Source: Georgenia soli (GTDB lineage: Bacteria; Actinomycetota; Actinomycetes; Actinomycetales; Actinomycetaceae). Taken from it: a stretch of 64,000 nt of DNA. Below, piece by piece: positions 15,407-25,811 of this stretch. Numbering within the stretch: position 1 is the first letter of the stretch; every line of letters starts with the position of its first letter. The position numbers and the translations under genes were made by a program. The DNA lies in NCBI RefSeq assembly GCF_002563695.1, contig NZ_PDJI01000004.1, positions 3,348,001 to 3,412,000 of the forward strand, written 5' to 3'. Under the pieces are notes generated by a model. The model was not told the DNA's origin and did no database searches. It saw only the letters and a program-made list of their open reading frames with translations.

Positions 15407-18049
15407 TCAGCGCGGCCCGACCGTCAGAACCCGTACCACCGCGCCGTCCGCAGCGTCGGAGGCGTCCAGGTCGACCAGGGCGGTCAGGCCCCAGTCGTGG
15501 TCACCGTCGGGGTCGTCGAAGGTCTGGCGCACGAGCCAGGCCCGCGGCGGGAGGGCGAGGTCCGCGCCGTCCGGAAGCGCATCGGGAAGGTCCGCCCCCG
15601 GTGGTGTCTCGACGATCTGCACCAGCGCCGCGGCCCGCGCCTCGGGGCCTGTGCCGAGCCAGTCGTACTCCGCCCAGTACGGGGCCATCGCCGCCTCCCA
15701 GCGGGCGGCGTCCCAGCCGGCGCCGTCGTCCATCTGGCCGAGCGACTCGTAGGCCTCGCGGGCGAGGAGGTCCACCCGGCGGAACAGGACGTTGCGCACG
15801 GCCACGCGGAAGGCGTGCCGGTTGCGCGTGACCGGCAGCTCGCCGTCGGGTCCCTCGCCGAAGCGGCGCTCCCCGGGCGGCTCCTCCTCGGGGACCACCA
15901 TGGCTCCGGCGGACGCGGCCGCCCCGGCGGAGAGGGCCTCCCACTCGTCCAGCAGCGAGGAGTCGACCGAGCGCACCAGGTCGCCGAGCCAGTCGATGAT
16001 CGCCACGACCTCCTCGGTGCGGGCGGAGGCGGGCACCACCTGCCGCATCGCCCGGTAGGTGTCCGTGAGGTAGCGAAGCACCACACCCTCGGAGCGGGCG
16101 AGCTGGTAGCGGGAGACCAGCTCGGAGAAGGTCATGGACTGCTCGACCATCTCGCGCACCACGGACTTGGGCTGCAGCTCGTAGTCGGCCACCCACGGGT
16201 TCGTCTGCCGGTAGGTGGCGAGCGCGGCCCGGAGCATCTCCGCCAGCGGCTGGGGCCAGGTGACGTCCTCGAGCAGCGCCATGCGCTCCTCGTACTCGAT
16301 GCCCTCGGCCTTCATCGCGCCCACGGCCTCCCCGCGCAGCGCTCGCTGCTGGGCGAACAGCACCGGCCGCGGGTCCTCCTGGGTGGCCTCGATGACGGAG
16401 ACCACGTCGAGGGCGAAGTCGGGGTGCTCCGGGTCGAGCAGCTCGATGGCCGCCAGCGCGAAGGGGGAGAGCGGGGCGTTGAGGGCGAAGTCGCGCGGCA
16501 GGTCCACCGTCAGCCGCACGTACGGCTGTCCCGGGTGGGCGCGGCGCCACGCGGCGTCGGCGTGCTCCACCACGCCCCCGGCACGCAGCGAGCGGTAGAT
16601 CTCGATGGCCCGGCGCAGGTGCGGGTTGCGGTCCCGCTCCGGCTCGTGGTTGTCCGTGACGAGCCGGTACATGGCCGCCACCGGGTCCCCCTCGCGGGCC
16701 AGCACGGACAGCACCATGGTGTGCGTGACGTGGAACTGGCTGGTCAGCGGCTCCGGGTCGGCGTCGCGCAGCCGCTCGAAGGTCTTGTCCGTCCAGTTCA
16801 CCGCCCCGGCCGGGGCCTTCTTCCGGACGATCTTGCGGCGCTTGCGCTCGTCGTCGCCCGCCTTGGCCAGCGCCTTGGCGTTCTCGATGACGTGCTCGGG
16901 CGCCTGGACGATGACCTCGCCGGTGGTGTCGAACCCGGCGCGGCCGGCCCGCCCGGCGATCTGGTGGAACTCACGCGCGGTGAGGTGCCGCATGCGCTCG
17001 CCGTCGAACTTCGTCAGCGACGTGATGACCACCGTGCGGATCGGCACGTTGATCCCGACGCCGAGCGTGTCGGTGCCGCAGATGACCCCGAGCAGTCCGC
17101 CCTGGGTGAGGCGCTCGACCAGGCGGCGGTAGCGCGGAAGCATCCCGGCGTGGTGGACGCCGATGCCGTGGCGCAGGAGGCGCGAGAGGATCTGGCCGAA
17201 CCCGGGGCCGAAGCGGAAGTCGCCGAGCGCGTCGGCGATGCGGTCGCGCTGCTCGCGGGTGGCCACCTGCACCGAGGTGAGGGACTGCGCCCGTTCGACG
17301 GCGTCCTTCTGGGCGAAGTGGACCACGTACACGGGGGAGCGGTGGGTCTGCACCAGCTCGAGCAGGAGGTCCTGGATCGGCTCCACGGAGTAGGTGAACG
17401 TCAGCGGGACCGGCCGTTCGGCGTCGTCCACGACGGCGACCTCTCGCCCGGTCCGCCGCCGCAGGTCCTCGACGAAGAAGGAGACGTCACCGAGCGTGGC
17501 GCTCATCAGCAGGAACTGCGCGCGGGGCAGCTCCAGCAGGGGAACCTGCCACGCCCAGCCGCGCTGCGGGTCGGCGTAGAAGTGGAACTCGTCCATGACC
17601 ACCACGTCGGCGTCGGTGGCCGCGCCGTCGCGCAGCGCCTGGTTGGCGAGGATCTCCGCGGTGCAGCAGATGATCGGGGCGTCGGGGTTGATGGCGCTGT
17701 CACCGGTGACCATGCCGACGTTGGCCGAGCCGAACAGGTCCACGAGGTCGAAGAACTTCTCCGAGACGAGCGCCTTGAGCGGGGCGGTGTAGTAGCCGGT
17801 ACGGCCGGTCGCCAGGGCCGTGAACAGGGCGCCGACGGCGACCAGGGACTTCCCGGACCCCGTGGGCGTGGCGAGGATGACGTGGGAGCCGGAGACCAGC
17901 TCCATCACCGCCTCCTCCTGGTGCGGGTAGAGCGTGAGCCCCGTCGCTCCTGCCCACTCCTCGTAGGCCGCGTAGATCGCATCGGGGTCGCTGACGCCGG
18001 CGTCCTCGAGGTCGTCCAGGGCGAGGTTGAGCGTGGCGGCGGGCGGCAT
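15407..18049 (-). CDS. DEAD/DEAH-box superfamily 2 helicase with C-terminal DUF3516-type region
   Basis: An 880-residue Ski2-like helicase. Residues 40-380 carry the helicase core: YPHQEEAV (Q-like motif), ATPTGSGKS (Walker A), VVVMDEFHFY (motif II), LLMSATLGD (motif III) and FHQIAGRAGRAGFDT (motif VI). The remaining 500 residues match what I recall as the actinobacterial DUF3516 extension. The nucleic acid it acts on is unknown; both RNA processing and DNA repair have been proposed for relatives. The ATG at 18049 is the only credible start; GGAGG abuts it, too close for a normal SD. It diverges from the AGCS gene, 150 bases away. Confidence 0.88.
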   Translation of the reverse strand: MPPAATLNLALDDLEDAGVSDPDAIYAAYEEWAGATGLTLYPHQEEAVMELVSGSHVILATPTGSGKSLVAVGALFTALATGRTGYYTAPLKALVSEKFFDLVDLFGSANVGMVTGDSAINPDAPIICCTAEILANQALRDGAATDADVVVMDEFHFYADPQRGWAWQVPLLELPRAQFLLMSATLGDVSFFVEDLRRRTGREVAVVDDAERPVPLTFTYSVEPIQDLLLELVQTHRSPVYVVHFAQKDAVERAQSLTSVQVATREQRDRIADALGDFRFGPGFGQILSRLLRHGIGVHHAGMLPRYRRLVERLTQGGLLGVICGTDTLGVGINVPIRTVVITSLTKFDGERMRHLTAREFHQIAGRAGRAGFDTTGEVIVQAPEHVIENAKALAKAGDDERKRRKIVRKKAPAGAVNWTDKTFERLRDADPEPLTSQFHVTHTMVLSVLAREGDPVAAMYRLVTDNHEPERDRNPHLRRAIEIYRSLRAGGVVEHADAAWRRAHPGQPYVRLTVDLPRDFALNAPLSPFALAAIELLDPEHPDFALDVVSVIEATQEDPRPVLFAQQRALRGEAVGAMKAEGIEYEERMALLEDVTWPQPLAEMLRAALATYRQTNPWVADYELQPKSVVREMVEQSMTFSELVSRYQLARSEGVVLRYLTDTYRAMRQVVPASARTEEVVAIIDWLGDLVRSVDSSLLDEWEALSAGAAASAGAMVVPEEEPPGERRFGEGPDGELPVTRNRHAFRVAVRNVLFRRVDLLAREAYESLGQMDDGAGWDAARWEAAMAPYWAEYDWLGTGPEARAAALVQIVETPPGADLPDALPDGADLALPPRAWLVRQTFDDPDGDHDWGLTALVDLDASDAADGAVVRVLTVGPR

Positions 18050-18199
18050 CCTCCGATCCTCTCACTGCGGCGCGACCGCCGGGAGGCGGGGTACGGCCGT
18101 CCTGGTCCCGGACGGGCCCGCGCGCCGCGCACGCCTCGCGTGTCAGGATGCTGGGCGGCGGCGCGCCCGGCGACCGTCGCACCCTGGAACGGACGCTTC

Positions 18200-19654
18200 A
18201 TGACCGAGCTGCTCACCGTCGTCAACGACGCGATGTACCTCTACGTCCTCGTCGGCCTGCTGGTCGCCGTCGGCGTCTGGATGACGTGGCGCACCCGGGC
18301 GGTGCAGGTGCGCCTGTTCGGGCAGATGCTGCGCTACGTCACGCGGTCGCGCCGCGGCGCCGAGGGCGGGATCTCCTCGTTCCAGGCCTTCGCGATCGGG
18401 ATGGCCACGCGGATCGGCATCGGCAACATCACCGGCGTCGCCCTCGCCCTGATCCTCGGCGGTCCGGGGGCCATCTTCTGGATGTGGATGGTCTCCCTCG
18501 TCGGCATGGCGACCTCCTTCGCCGAGGCGACGCTCGCCCAGCTCTTCAAGGTCCGGGCCATGGACGGCACGTTCCGCGGCGGCCCGGCGTACTACATCAG
18601 CCGCGGCCTGGGCTCGCGGCGCTGGGGCACCGTGTTCGCGTGGCTGCTCGTCCTGTCCATGGTCGTCGCCATGCCGATGGTGCAGGCCAACACCATCGCC
18701 GTGACGGTCGAGTCCTCCCACGGCGTGGACACCTGGCTCACCGCGCTCGTCCTCGTCGTCATCACCGCCCTCGTCGTCTTCGGCGGGGTCAAGCTGGTGG
18801 CCCAGGTCGCCGAGATCATGACCCCGCTCATGGCGCTGGGCTACGTGGCGACGGCGGTCGCGGTGATCGCGCTCAACCTCGAGACGGTCCCGCAGTTCTT
18901 CGCTGACATCTTCGCCGGGGCGTTCGGGCTGCAGCCCGGCCTCGCGGGCGTGGCCGGCGGCGTGGTCGCCGCGCTCCTCAACGGCGTGCGCCGCGGCCTG
19001 TTCTCCAACGAGGCCGGCATGGGCACCGGCCCCAACGCCGCCGCGACCGCCACGGTCGCCCACCCGGTGCAGCAGGGGCTCATCCAGTCGCTCGGGGTCT
19101 TCATCGACACGATGTTCATCTGCACCTCGACGGCCTTCATCATCCTGGCCAGCGGCGCCGCCGTGTACGTCCCGGGCGTCACCGACGTCGACGCCGCCGG
19201 CCACCTGACGACGACGGCCGTCACCTCCCAGCTCGGGGACTGGATGGCCTGGCCGATGACGATCATGATCTTCTTCTTCGGCTTCTCCTCGATCCTGGGC
19301 GCCTTCGCCTACGCGGAGGTCAACCTGCTCTTCCTCCACGCCGGGGCGGGCGCCTACCGGGTGCTGCGGGGCACGGTCGTGGCGACCACCGGCATCGGGT
19401 CGGTCCTCGCGCTGCGGACGGTGTGGGCGCTGATGGACACCGCGATGGCGCTGATCACGGTGGTGAACCTGGTCGCGCTCGTCCTGCTCACCCGGTGGGT
19501 GGTGGCCGCCCTGCGCGACTACGAGCGCCAGGTCGCGGCCGCCCCCGCGGGTGGTCCGGTCGAGCCCGTCTTCGTCGCCGAGCACCTGCTGGATGCGCCC
19601 GGCGAGCTGCCCGGCGACGTCTGGGCGCGGCCCTCGGGCGCCGTGCGGCGCTGA
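18200..19654 (+). CDS. AGCS-family Na+/alanine (amino acid) symporter, copy 1
   Basis: A 484-residue integral membrane protein of the alanine/glycine:cation symporter family. The start is ATG 18200 (MTELLTVVNDAMYLYV). Signatures are GGISSFQAFAIGMATRIGIG and GVRRGLFSNEAGMGTGPNAA. About 11 hydrophobic segments are visible, and the C-terminal 35 residues are cytoplasmic. It heads a tandem pair with the next gene, which is similar throughout. Substrate is predicted to be alanine, glycine or another small amino acid; the choice cannot be made from sequence. Confidence 0.92.
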   Translation: MTELLTVVNDAMYLYVLVGLLVAVGVWMTWRTRAVQVRLFGQMLRYVTRSRRGAEGGISSFQAFAIGMATRIGIGNITGVALALILGGPGAIFWMWMVSLVGMATSFAEATLAQLFKVRAMDGTFRGGPAYYISRGLGSRRWGTVFAWLLVLSMVVAMPMVQANTIAVTVESSHGVDTWLTALVLVVITALVVFGGVKLVAQVAEIMTPLMALGYVATAVAVIALNLETVPQFFADIFAGAFGLQPGLAGVAGGVVAALLNGVRRGLFSNEAGMGTGPNAAATATVAHPVQQGLIQSLGVFIDTMFICTSTAFIILASGAAVYVPGVTDVDAAGHLTTTAVTSQLGDWMAWPMTIMIFFFGFSSILGAFAYAEVNLLFLHAGAGAYRVLRGTVVATTGIGSVLALRTVWALMDTAMALITVVNLVALVLLTRWVVAALRDYERQVAAAPAGGPVEPVFVAEHLLDAPGELPGDVWARPSGAVRR

Positions 19655-19758
19655 CCGCGCGGTCGCCTCGACCTGCGCTCCGGCGTCCGGGGCGTTAGCG
19701 TTCCCCGGTCCTGCCGCGTCGCCCGCAGAGGGGCTCGCGTGTCGCCGAACCGAGGGGA

Positions 19759-21219
<1,461 letters not shown>

Positions 21220-21252
21220 CGAACCTGGACCGCGCCTTCGGCGGCTGACGCC

Positions 21253-22413
21253 TCAGCGGGCCGGTGCCGACCCCAGCACCCCGGCGACGGCGGAGCGCAC
21301 CAGGCGCTCGAGCGGCCCCTGCCCAAGGAACCGGCGCCAGAGCCACGCGCCGACGAGCGCGACGACGACGAACCAGACCAGCACGGCGTTGGACTCGGGG
21401 TACCAGACCACCGCGTTGCCGAGGACGAAGATGGCGACGATGTGGAAGGAGTACGTGCTCAGGCTCGTGGCACCCGCCGCGGCGACGGGGGAGAGGACCG
21501 CGGACGCCGCCCGCCCGGCGGCCGTCCCCGGCCGCGTGAGCAGGAGGCACAGCCCGATCACGGCGATCGAGGTGCCGCAGTTGCCGATGACCTCCAGCGT
21601 GGAGTCGTCGTGGGCGGCGGCGCTGGCGAGGCGGAGGGCCAGCGGCGAGGCGTCCGCGCCCAGGGCGTCCAGCACCAGGTAGGAGGAGCCCCAGGCGGCC
21701 GCGGCGAGGACCGTCCCCGCGCCGACCAGACCCAGCTGGACCGGGACGGCGGAGAGGTTCGACCGGCCCACCAGCAGCCCGAGGAGGAGGTAGGCGATGA
21801 AGATGAGGGCGGGGTAGGCGCCGGTGGCGAGCTCGTCCATCGGCAGCTCGACGGGGTCGGCCTGCCCGGTGAGCGTGGCGGCGATGCTCGTCCCGCCCCG
21901 CTCCAGCGGGGTGGTGAGCAGGAAGATGACGGCGGGGGAGACGACGGCGGCCGTCACCGCCCCCGCCAGCAGCACCCGCCGGTCCGCCCCCAGGAACGGC
22001 AGGGCGAGGACGAACATCGCAGCGTACGCCGGCAGGATGACCAGCACCGGTGTGCCCAGCAGCACGAGGACCACGCCGATCACCAGGAGCACCCCCGCGC
22101 GGACGAGCGTCGCGAGGCGCGCCCGCGTCAGCGCGAGTCCCGACGGCGGCACCTGCCGGCCGTTGGCGAGCGCGAGCGAGACGCCGGCCAGCAGCGCGAA
22201 CAGCGCCGCCGAGCGGCCGTCCGCGACGACGAACCACTCCGGGTCGTGCCCGCCGTCGGGTCCGTCGTCGCCGAGATGGGCGACGAACATGCCGAGGATG
22301 GCCAGGCCGCGGGCGATGTCGACGCCGACGAGGCGGCCGGCGCGTGGGCGCGCGGGGTCGCCCGCCGACGCGAGGGCGTTCGCGGCGGGACCGGACGGGT
22401 GCGGGGCGCTCAC
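21253..22413 (-). CDS. Polytopic membrane protein, heparan-alpha-glucosaminide acetyltransferase/DUF418-like
   Basis: A 386-residue membrane protein from GTG 22413 with about 9-10 hydrophobic segments. The N-terminal RLVGVDIARGLAILGMFVAHL is the hallmark of the acyltransferase-like HGSNAT/DUF1624 and DUF418 families, and the C-terminal part resembles DUF418. A transmembrane acyl transfer to a cell-surface polymer is possible, but no substrate is known. Its start overlaps the upstream permease stop by 4 bases (GTGA), so they are co-translated. Confidence 0.75.
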   Translation of the reverse strand: MSAPHPSGPAANALASAGDPARPRAGRLVGVDIARGLAILGMFVAHLGDDGPDGGHDPEWFVVADGRSAALFALLAGVSLALANGRQVPPSGLALTRARLATLVRAGVLLVIGVVLVLLGTPVLVILPAYAAMFVLALPFLGADRRVLLAGAVTAAVVSPAVIFLLTTPLERGGTSIAATLTGQADPVELPMDELATGAYPALIFIAYLLLGLLVGRSNLSAVPVQLGLVGAGTVLAAAAWGSSYLVLDALGADASPLALRLASAAAHDDSTLEVIGNCGTSIAVIGLCLLLTRPGTAAGRAASAVLSPVAAAGATSLSTYSFHIVAIFVLGNAVVWYPESNAVLVWFVVVALVGAWLWRRFLGQGPLERLVRSAVAGVLGSAPAR

Positions 22414-23702
22414 CCGTCGAGCGTAGAGGCAGCCACGGCGCCGCGGCCGCGGCGGCGCACCAGCCGGTACACCAGGCCGACGACGAGGACGGCCAGACCC
22501 GTCACCACGGAGACGGCCGGCAGGGTGAGCGCGAGCGTCAGGCAGCCCACCGCGCCGAGCACCTGCACCCAGCGGGGGTAGAGCCGGCGGTCGGCGCCCT
22601 GGGTGAACGCCGAGACGTTGGCGACGGCGTAGTACAGCAGCACCCCGACCGAGCTGAAACCGATGAGCTCGCGCAGGTCCGCGACCGACACGGCGACCAC
22701 CACGACCGCTGCCACGGCCGCCTCCGCGCGGTGCGGGACGCGGAAGCGCGGGTGCACGGCGGCCAGGGGGCGGGGGAGGTCTCCGTGCCGGGCCATCGCC
22801 AGCGTGGTGCGGCCGACCCCGGCGAGCAGCGCCAGCAGCGCCCCCAGGCAGGCGGCGGCCGCGCCCACCCGCACCACCGGCACGGCCCAGTCCCAGGACC
22901 CCGCCGCGACGGCGTCGGCCAGCGGGGCCCCGGAACGGGCGAGGAGGTCGGGGCCGAGGACGCTGAGCAGGGTCACCGCCACGACGGCGTAGAGCGCCGC
23001 GACGGCCACGAGCGTGGTGACGATCGCGCGGGGGATGGTCGTGCGCGGCTCGCGGACCTCCTCGCCGAGCGTGGCGATGCGGGCGTAGCCCGCGAGGGCG
23101 AAGAAGATGAGCCCCGCAGACTGCAGCACCTCCAGGGGGCCGACGGCGGACGGTGCGCCGTCCGCCGTCGCCCCGCCGCCCGCCAGGAGCGGACCGGCGG
23201 CCCCGCCGAGCCACGCACCCGCGAGCGCCACCGCGATGGCCACCAGGACCACGGCGAGGATCACCCGGGCGAGCCCCGCAGTCCGCGTCACACCACGCCA
23301 GCTCACGGCCGTCAGCGCGACCACCGCGGCCACCGCCACCGGCCGCTGCCACGGACCGGGGACGGTGTAGGCGGCGAACGTCGTCGCCATGGCGGCGCAC
23401 GAGGCGGTCTTGCCGACGACGAAGCACCAGCCGGCGGCGTAGCCCCACCACGGCCCCAGCTGCTCCCGGCCGTAGACGTACGTCCCGCCCGAGGTGGGGT
23501 AGGTGGCCGCGAGCTGCGCCGTCGAGGTCGCGTTGCACAGGGCGACGACGACGGCGAGGGCCAGGCCGGCCAGCAGCCACGGCCCGGCCGCGCGGGACGC
23601 CGGCGCGAAGACGGCGAAGACGCCGGCGCCGATCATCGACGACGCGCCGATGACGACGGCATCGCGCAGGTCGAGCCGGCGGGCGAGGGGAGCGGAGGTC
23701 AC
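22410..23702 (-). CDS. APC-family amino acid permease
   Basis: A 430-residue transporter with about 12 predicted membrane spans. The N-terminus RDAVVIGASSMIGAGVFAVF is the conserved APC helix 1 with its unwound GxG region, and TYPTSGGTYVYGREQLGPWWG is helix 2-3 of the same family. Substrate is not predictable. Start GTG 23702. It is followed with a 4-base overlap by the acyltransferase-like membrane protein; no reason for that pairing is apparent. Confidence 0.87.
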   Translation of the reverse strand: MTSAPLARRLDLRDAVVIGASSMIGAGVFAVFAPASRAAGPWLLAGLALAVVVALCNATSTAQLAATYPTSGGTYVYGREQLGPWWGYAAGWCFVVGKTASCAAMATTFAAYTVPGPWQRPVAVAAVVALTAVSWRGVTRTAGLARVILAVVLVAIAVALAGAWLGGAAGPLLAGGGATADGAPSAVGPLEVLQSAGLIFFALAGYARIATLGEEVREPRTTIPRAIVTTLVAVAALYAVVAVTLLSVLGPDLLARSGAPLADAVAAGSWDWAVPVVRVGAAAACLGALLALLAGVGRTTLAMARHGDLPRPLAAVHPRFRVPHRAEAAVAAVVVVAVSVADLRELIGFSSVGVLLYYAVANVSAFTQGADRRLYPRWVQVLGAVGCLTLALTLPAVSVVTGLAVLVVGLVYRLVRRRGRGAVAASTLDG

Positions 23703-23720
23703 GGCGCGCAGGGTAGCGGC

Positions 23721-23753
23721 GGAAGGTGACCGGGACGTGCCCGGTCACCTTCC
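23721..23753 (-). terminator. Large hairpin between the AMIN-like gene and the permease
   Basis: Perfect 14-bp stem (23721-23734 with 23740-23753) around ACGTG, extendable with small bulges towards 23713 and 23764, that is, into the upstream gene's stop codon. No T-run. It likely separates the secreted-protein gene from the permease unit. Confidence 0.6.
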
Positions 23754-23760
23754 CGCCGCG

Positions 23761-24309
23761 CTACCAGCGGTGCGCGACGTCGACCACGAGGCGCGAGCCG
23801 CTGCCCGGGCCGTCGACGATGAACGCCCGGAACGGGAGCCGGGCCCGCACGCCGAGACCGATCGTCGACTGCCCCTCGAACGTCCCGGCCCAGGCGAGCT
23901 GGCGGAACGTGCGGTAGCCGGTGACGTTGCGCAGCTCCCGCGGGTTCGCCGGCCGGTACGTGGCGCGGCCGTTGTCGTCGTAGGCGGGGACCCGCGCGAC
24001 GACGGCGAGCTTGGCGCCGCCGCGCAGCGGCACCACGAAGCCCGAGCCCTCCTGGTACACCTGGCGGACGTAGCGGACGTCGTAGCCGCGGATGTCGCCG
24101 CGCACGTCAACCACCATCCGGTCGAAGCACGCGTGCCGGCCGGTGCGCACGTTCGTCAGGTGAGCGTCCATCGACATGGTCGGCACGCTCTTGGGCCCTG
24201 AGCCCCAGCGGATCCCGCAGTACGGCGTGGCGGCCTGGGCGGCGGAGACGGGACCGAGGAGCAGGAGACCGAGAACCAGCACGAGAACTGCACGCAAGAG
24301 ACGCTTCAT
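23761..24309 (-). CDS. Secreted AMIN-like domain protein
   Basis: A 182-residue exported protein: MKRLLRAVLVLVLGLLLLG is a signal peptide, with probable cleavage after AQAA near residue 27. There is no lipobox cysteine, so it is probably free or wall-associated. The rest matches the AMIN-like beta domain seen in actinobacterial secreted proteins, ending with PFRAFIVDGPGSGSRLVVDV. The lipoprotein at 41500-42192 shares the C-terminal motif (FEGQ...PFRAF...LVVDV). ATG 24309 was chosen because GGAGAG precedes it. AMIN domains target proteins to the cell envelope in other bacteria; the role here is unknown. Confidence 0.7.
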   Translation of the reverse strand: MKRLLRAVLVLVLGLLLLGPVSAAQAATPYCGIRWGSGPKSVPTMSMDAHLTNVRTGRHACFDRMVVDVRGDIRGYDVRYVRQVYQEGSGFVVPLRGGAKLAVVARVPAYDDNGRATYRPANPRELRNVTGYRTFRQLAWAGTFEGQSTIGLGVRARLPFRAFIVDGPGSGSRLVVDVAHRW

Positions 24310-24441
24310 CGCACTCTCCACTCAGGCGGGCTTCCCCCGGATGGCAAGACGACGGTACGCCTCGGACGGTGGCGCGCACAGTGCCCCCGAACGGCGAACG
24401 CGTAACGATTCCGACCCTCCGCCGGTCCCTCCCGGTGAGAC

Positions 24442-24540
24442 GTCAACTCCTCCGCGAGAAGTCATCTACTCCGTGAGCAGTCATTTCATCCGTGAGGTGC
24501 CGCCCCCTCCGTGACAAGTCACCTTCTTCCTCAGTCGGGC
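24442..24540 (-). repeat. 19-bp-period array, left half (minus orientation)
   Basis: Units begin at 24442, 24461, 24480, 24499 and 24518, exactly 19 bp apart, with form GTCANCTNCTCCGNGAGNA. They are reverse complements of the unit in the right half-array (24548-24736), so the locus is an inverted pair of tandem arrays. Copies are degenerate and there are no spacers, so this is not CRISPR. It lies upstream of the AMIN-like gene start (24309). Confidence 0.8.
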
Positions 24541-24547
24541 GGAGCTC

Positions 24548-24736
24548 GTGACGCCCGTTGGAATTCATGACGAGTGGGGGAGTTCGTGACGACTCGCGGA
24601 GTCCGTGACGACTCGCGGAGTCCGTGACGACTCGCGGGGTTCGTGACAACTCGCGGAGTTCGTGACGACTCGCGGAGTTGGTGACGACGGCGGAGTTCGT
24701 GACGAGTGGGGGAGTTGGTGACGACTCAACGGGAGG
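24548..24736 (+). repeat. 19-bp-period array, right half (plus orientation)
   Basis: Ten units begin at 24548, 24567, 24586, 24605, 24624, 24643, 24662, 24681, 24699 and 24718, all 19 bp apart except one 18-bp step. The consensus is GTGACGACTCGCGGAGTTC. Each unit has an internal inverted repeat ACTC-GCG-GAGT. The last unit runs into the stop codon (24726-24728) of the minus-strand glycosylase-like gene. The 24310-24725 gap holds nothing else that I can identify. Confidence 0.88.
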
Positions 24737-25772
24737 AGGCGTCGGCCGCGAGGAGGGTCGTGGTGACCTCGAGAAGCCGGGACCGTAGCGGCGCGGCCCG
24801 GTCGCTGAACTCCCGCTGCCGGGCCACGTACTCCGCCCGCCCCGCCGGCGTCTCGATCGCCACCGGCTCGTGGCCGAGGCTGGTGACGTCGTACGGGGAG
24901 GCCTGCATGTCGAGCAGGCGGATGTCCCGGGCGAGCTCGAAGCAGTCGAGCAGCAGCTCGCCCGGGCAGGCGGGGCCGAGCTTCAGGGCGGCCTTGAGCA
25001 GGTCCATGTTGGCGTGCAGGCAGCCGGGCTGCTCCAGGTCCGGCTGGGTGGCGCGGTCGGGCTGGAGCCGGTTCAGCGGGCGTGCGGGCTCGGTGAAGAA
25101 CCGGAACGCGTCGAAGTGCGTGCACCGGATCGGGTGGGCCTCGACCACCGCGTCCGTGCCCGCCTGCCCCAGCCGCAGCGGCAGCTGGTGACGGTGCTCG
25201 CGCTGCCGGTAGACCATCGCCCACTCGTGCAGCCCCAGGCAGCCCAGGTGGGCGGGCCGCGCGGCCGTGCGCCGCAGCAGGTCGTCGATCCACCGCACCC
25301 CCTCGCCGCGGTCCGCGAGGAAGGCCTCGACGTCCAGGACGACGGCGGACGGCACGTCTCGCCCCACGCCGTCCGCCGGAAGGGCCACGGGCTCGTCGCG
25401 CTCCGGACCGTCATCGTCACAACTTCGGTGCGGATACCGCGTCGAAGTTGTAACGATGACGCTGGGCGGTGCTGCGCCGTCGGGAAGCGTGGTGTGCCAG
25501 CGCCAGCCGGCCCGCTCGGCGAGCGCAGCGTCGGCGTCGGGACGGCCGTCGGCGAGGAGGGCGACGCCGACGCCGGGGTGCCAGCGGGCGAGCTGGGCGG
25601 GCCGGACGGGGTAGTACTCGACGAGGAAGTCCTCGATGGGGTGCTTCTCGTGCCGGGACCGGCGCGCGCGGCGGTCGGCGGTGAGCGCGTCGGCGCGTGC
25701 GGCGTGGGCCGACGCCCGAACCGTCCACTCGGCCGGCGCGAGCGCGCGCACCGGAGCGGTCAGGGTGGACAT
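24726..25772 (-). CDS. Actinobacterial protein of the family annotated 3-methyladenine DNA glycosylase
   Basis: The 348-residue protein contains RHEKHPIEDFLVEYYPVRPAQLARWHPG and HLGCLGLHEWAMVYR, segments I recognise from Streptomyces and Cellulomonas proteins routinely annotated as 3-methyladenine DNA glycosylase. It has no HhH-GPD motif and the activity is unproven. Start ATG 25772 (MSTLTAPVRAL). Codons for 17 residues (VIVTTSTRYPHRSCDDD, near residue 110) come entirely from a 51-bp near-palindrome of about 53% GC, far below its surroundings, which looks like an in-frame insertion in a linker. Confidence 0.6.
   Translation of the reverse strand: MSTLTAPVRALAPAEWTVRASAHAARADALTADRRARRSRHEKHPIEDFLVEYYPVRPAQLARWHPGVGVALLADGRPDADAALAERAGWRWHTTLPDGAAPPSVIVTTSTRYPHRSCDDDGPERDEPVALPADGVGRDVPSAVVLDVEAFLADRGEGVRWIDDLLRRTAARPAHLGCLGLHEWAMVYRQREHRHQLPLRLGQAGTDAVVEAHPIRCTHFDAFRFFTEPARPLNRLQPDRATQPDLEQPGCLHANMDLLKAALKLGPACPGELLLDCFELARDIRLLDMQASPYDVTSLGHEPVAIETPAGRAEYVARQREFSDRAAPLRSRLLEVTTTLLAADASSR
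25410..25460. repeat. 51-bp near-palindrome inside the glycosylase-like gene
   Basis: Arms 25410-25427 and 25443-25460 (18 bp, one mismatch at 25452) flank a 15-base centre that contains its own GCGG/CCGC stem. Length is exactly 17 codons, and it is read without a stop in the host frame. Hand-counted GC is 27 of 51. Confidence 0.85.
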
Positions 25773-25811
25773 GGCGTCCAGGGTAGGAGACGGGCTGACT
25801 AGGGTGGGTCC

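Noticed and set aside
24442..24736. CRISPR array
   Set aside because: Units are contiguous at a 19-bp step with no spacers, are degenerate, and no cas gene is present in the window.
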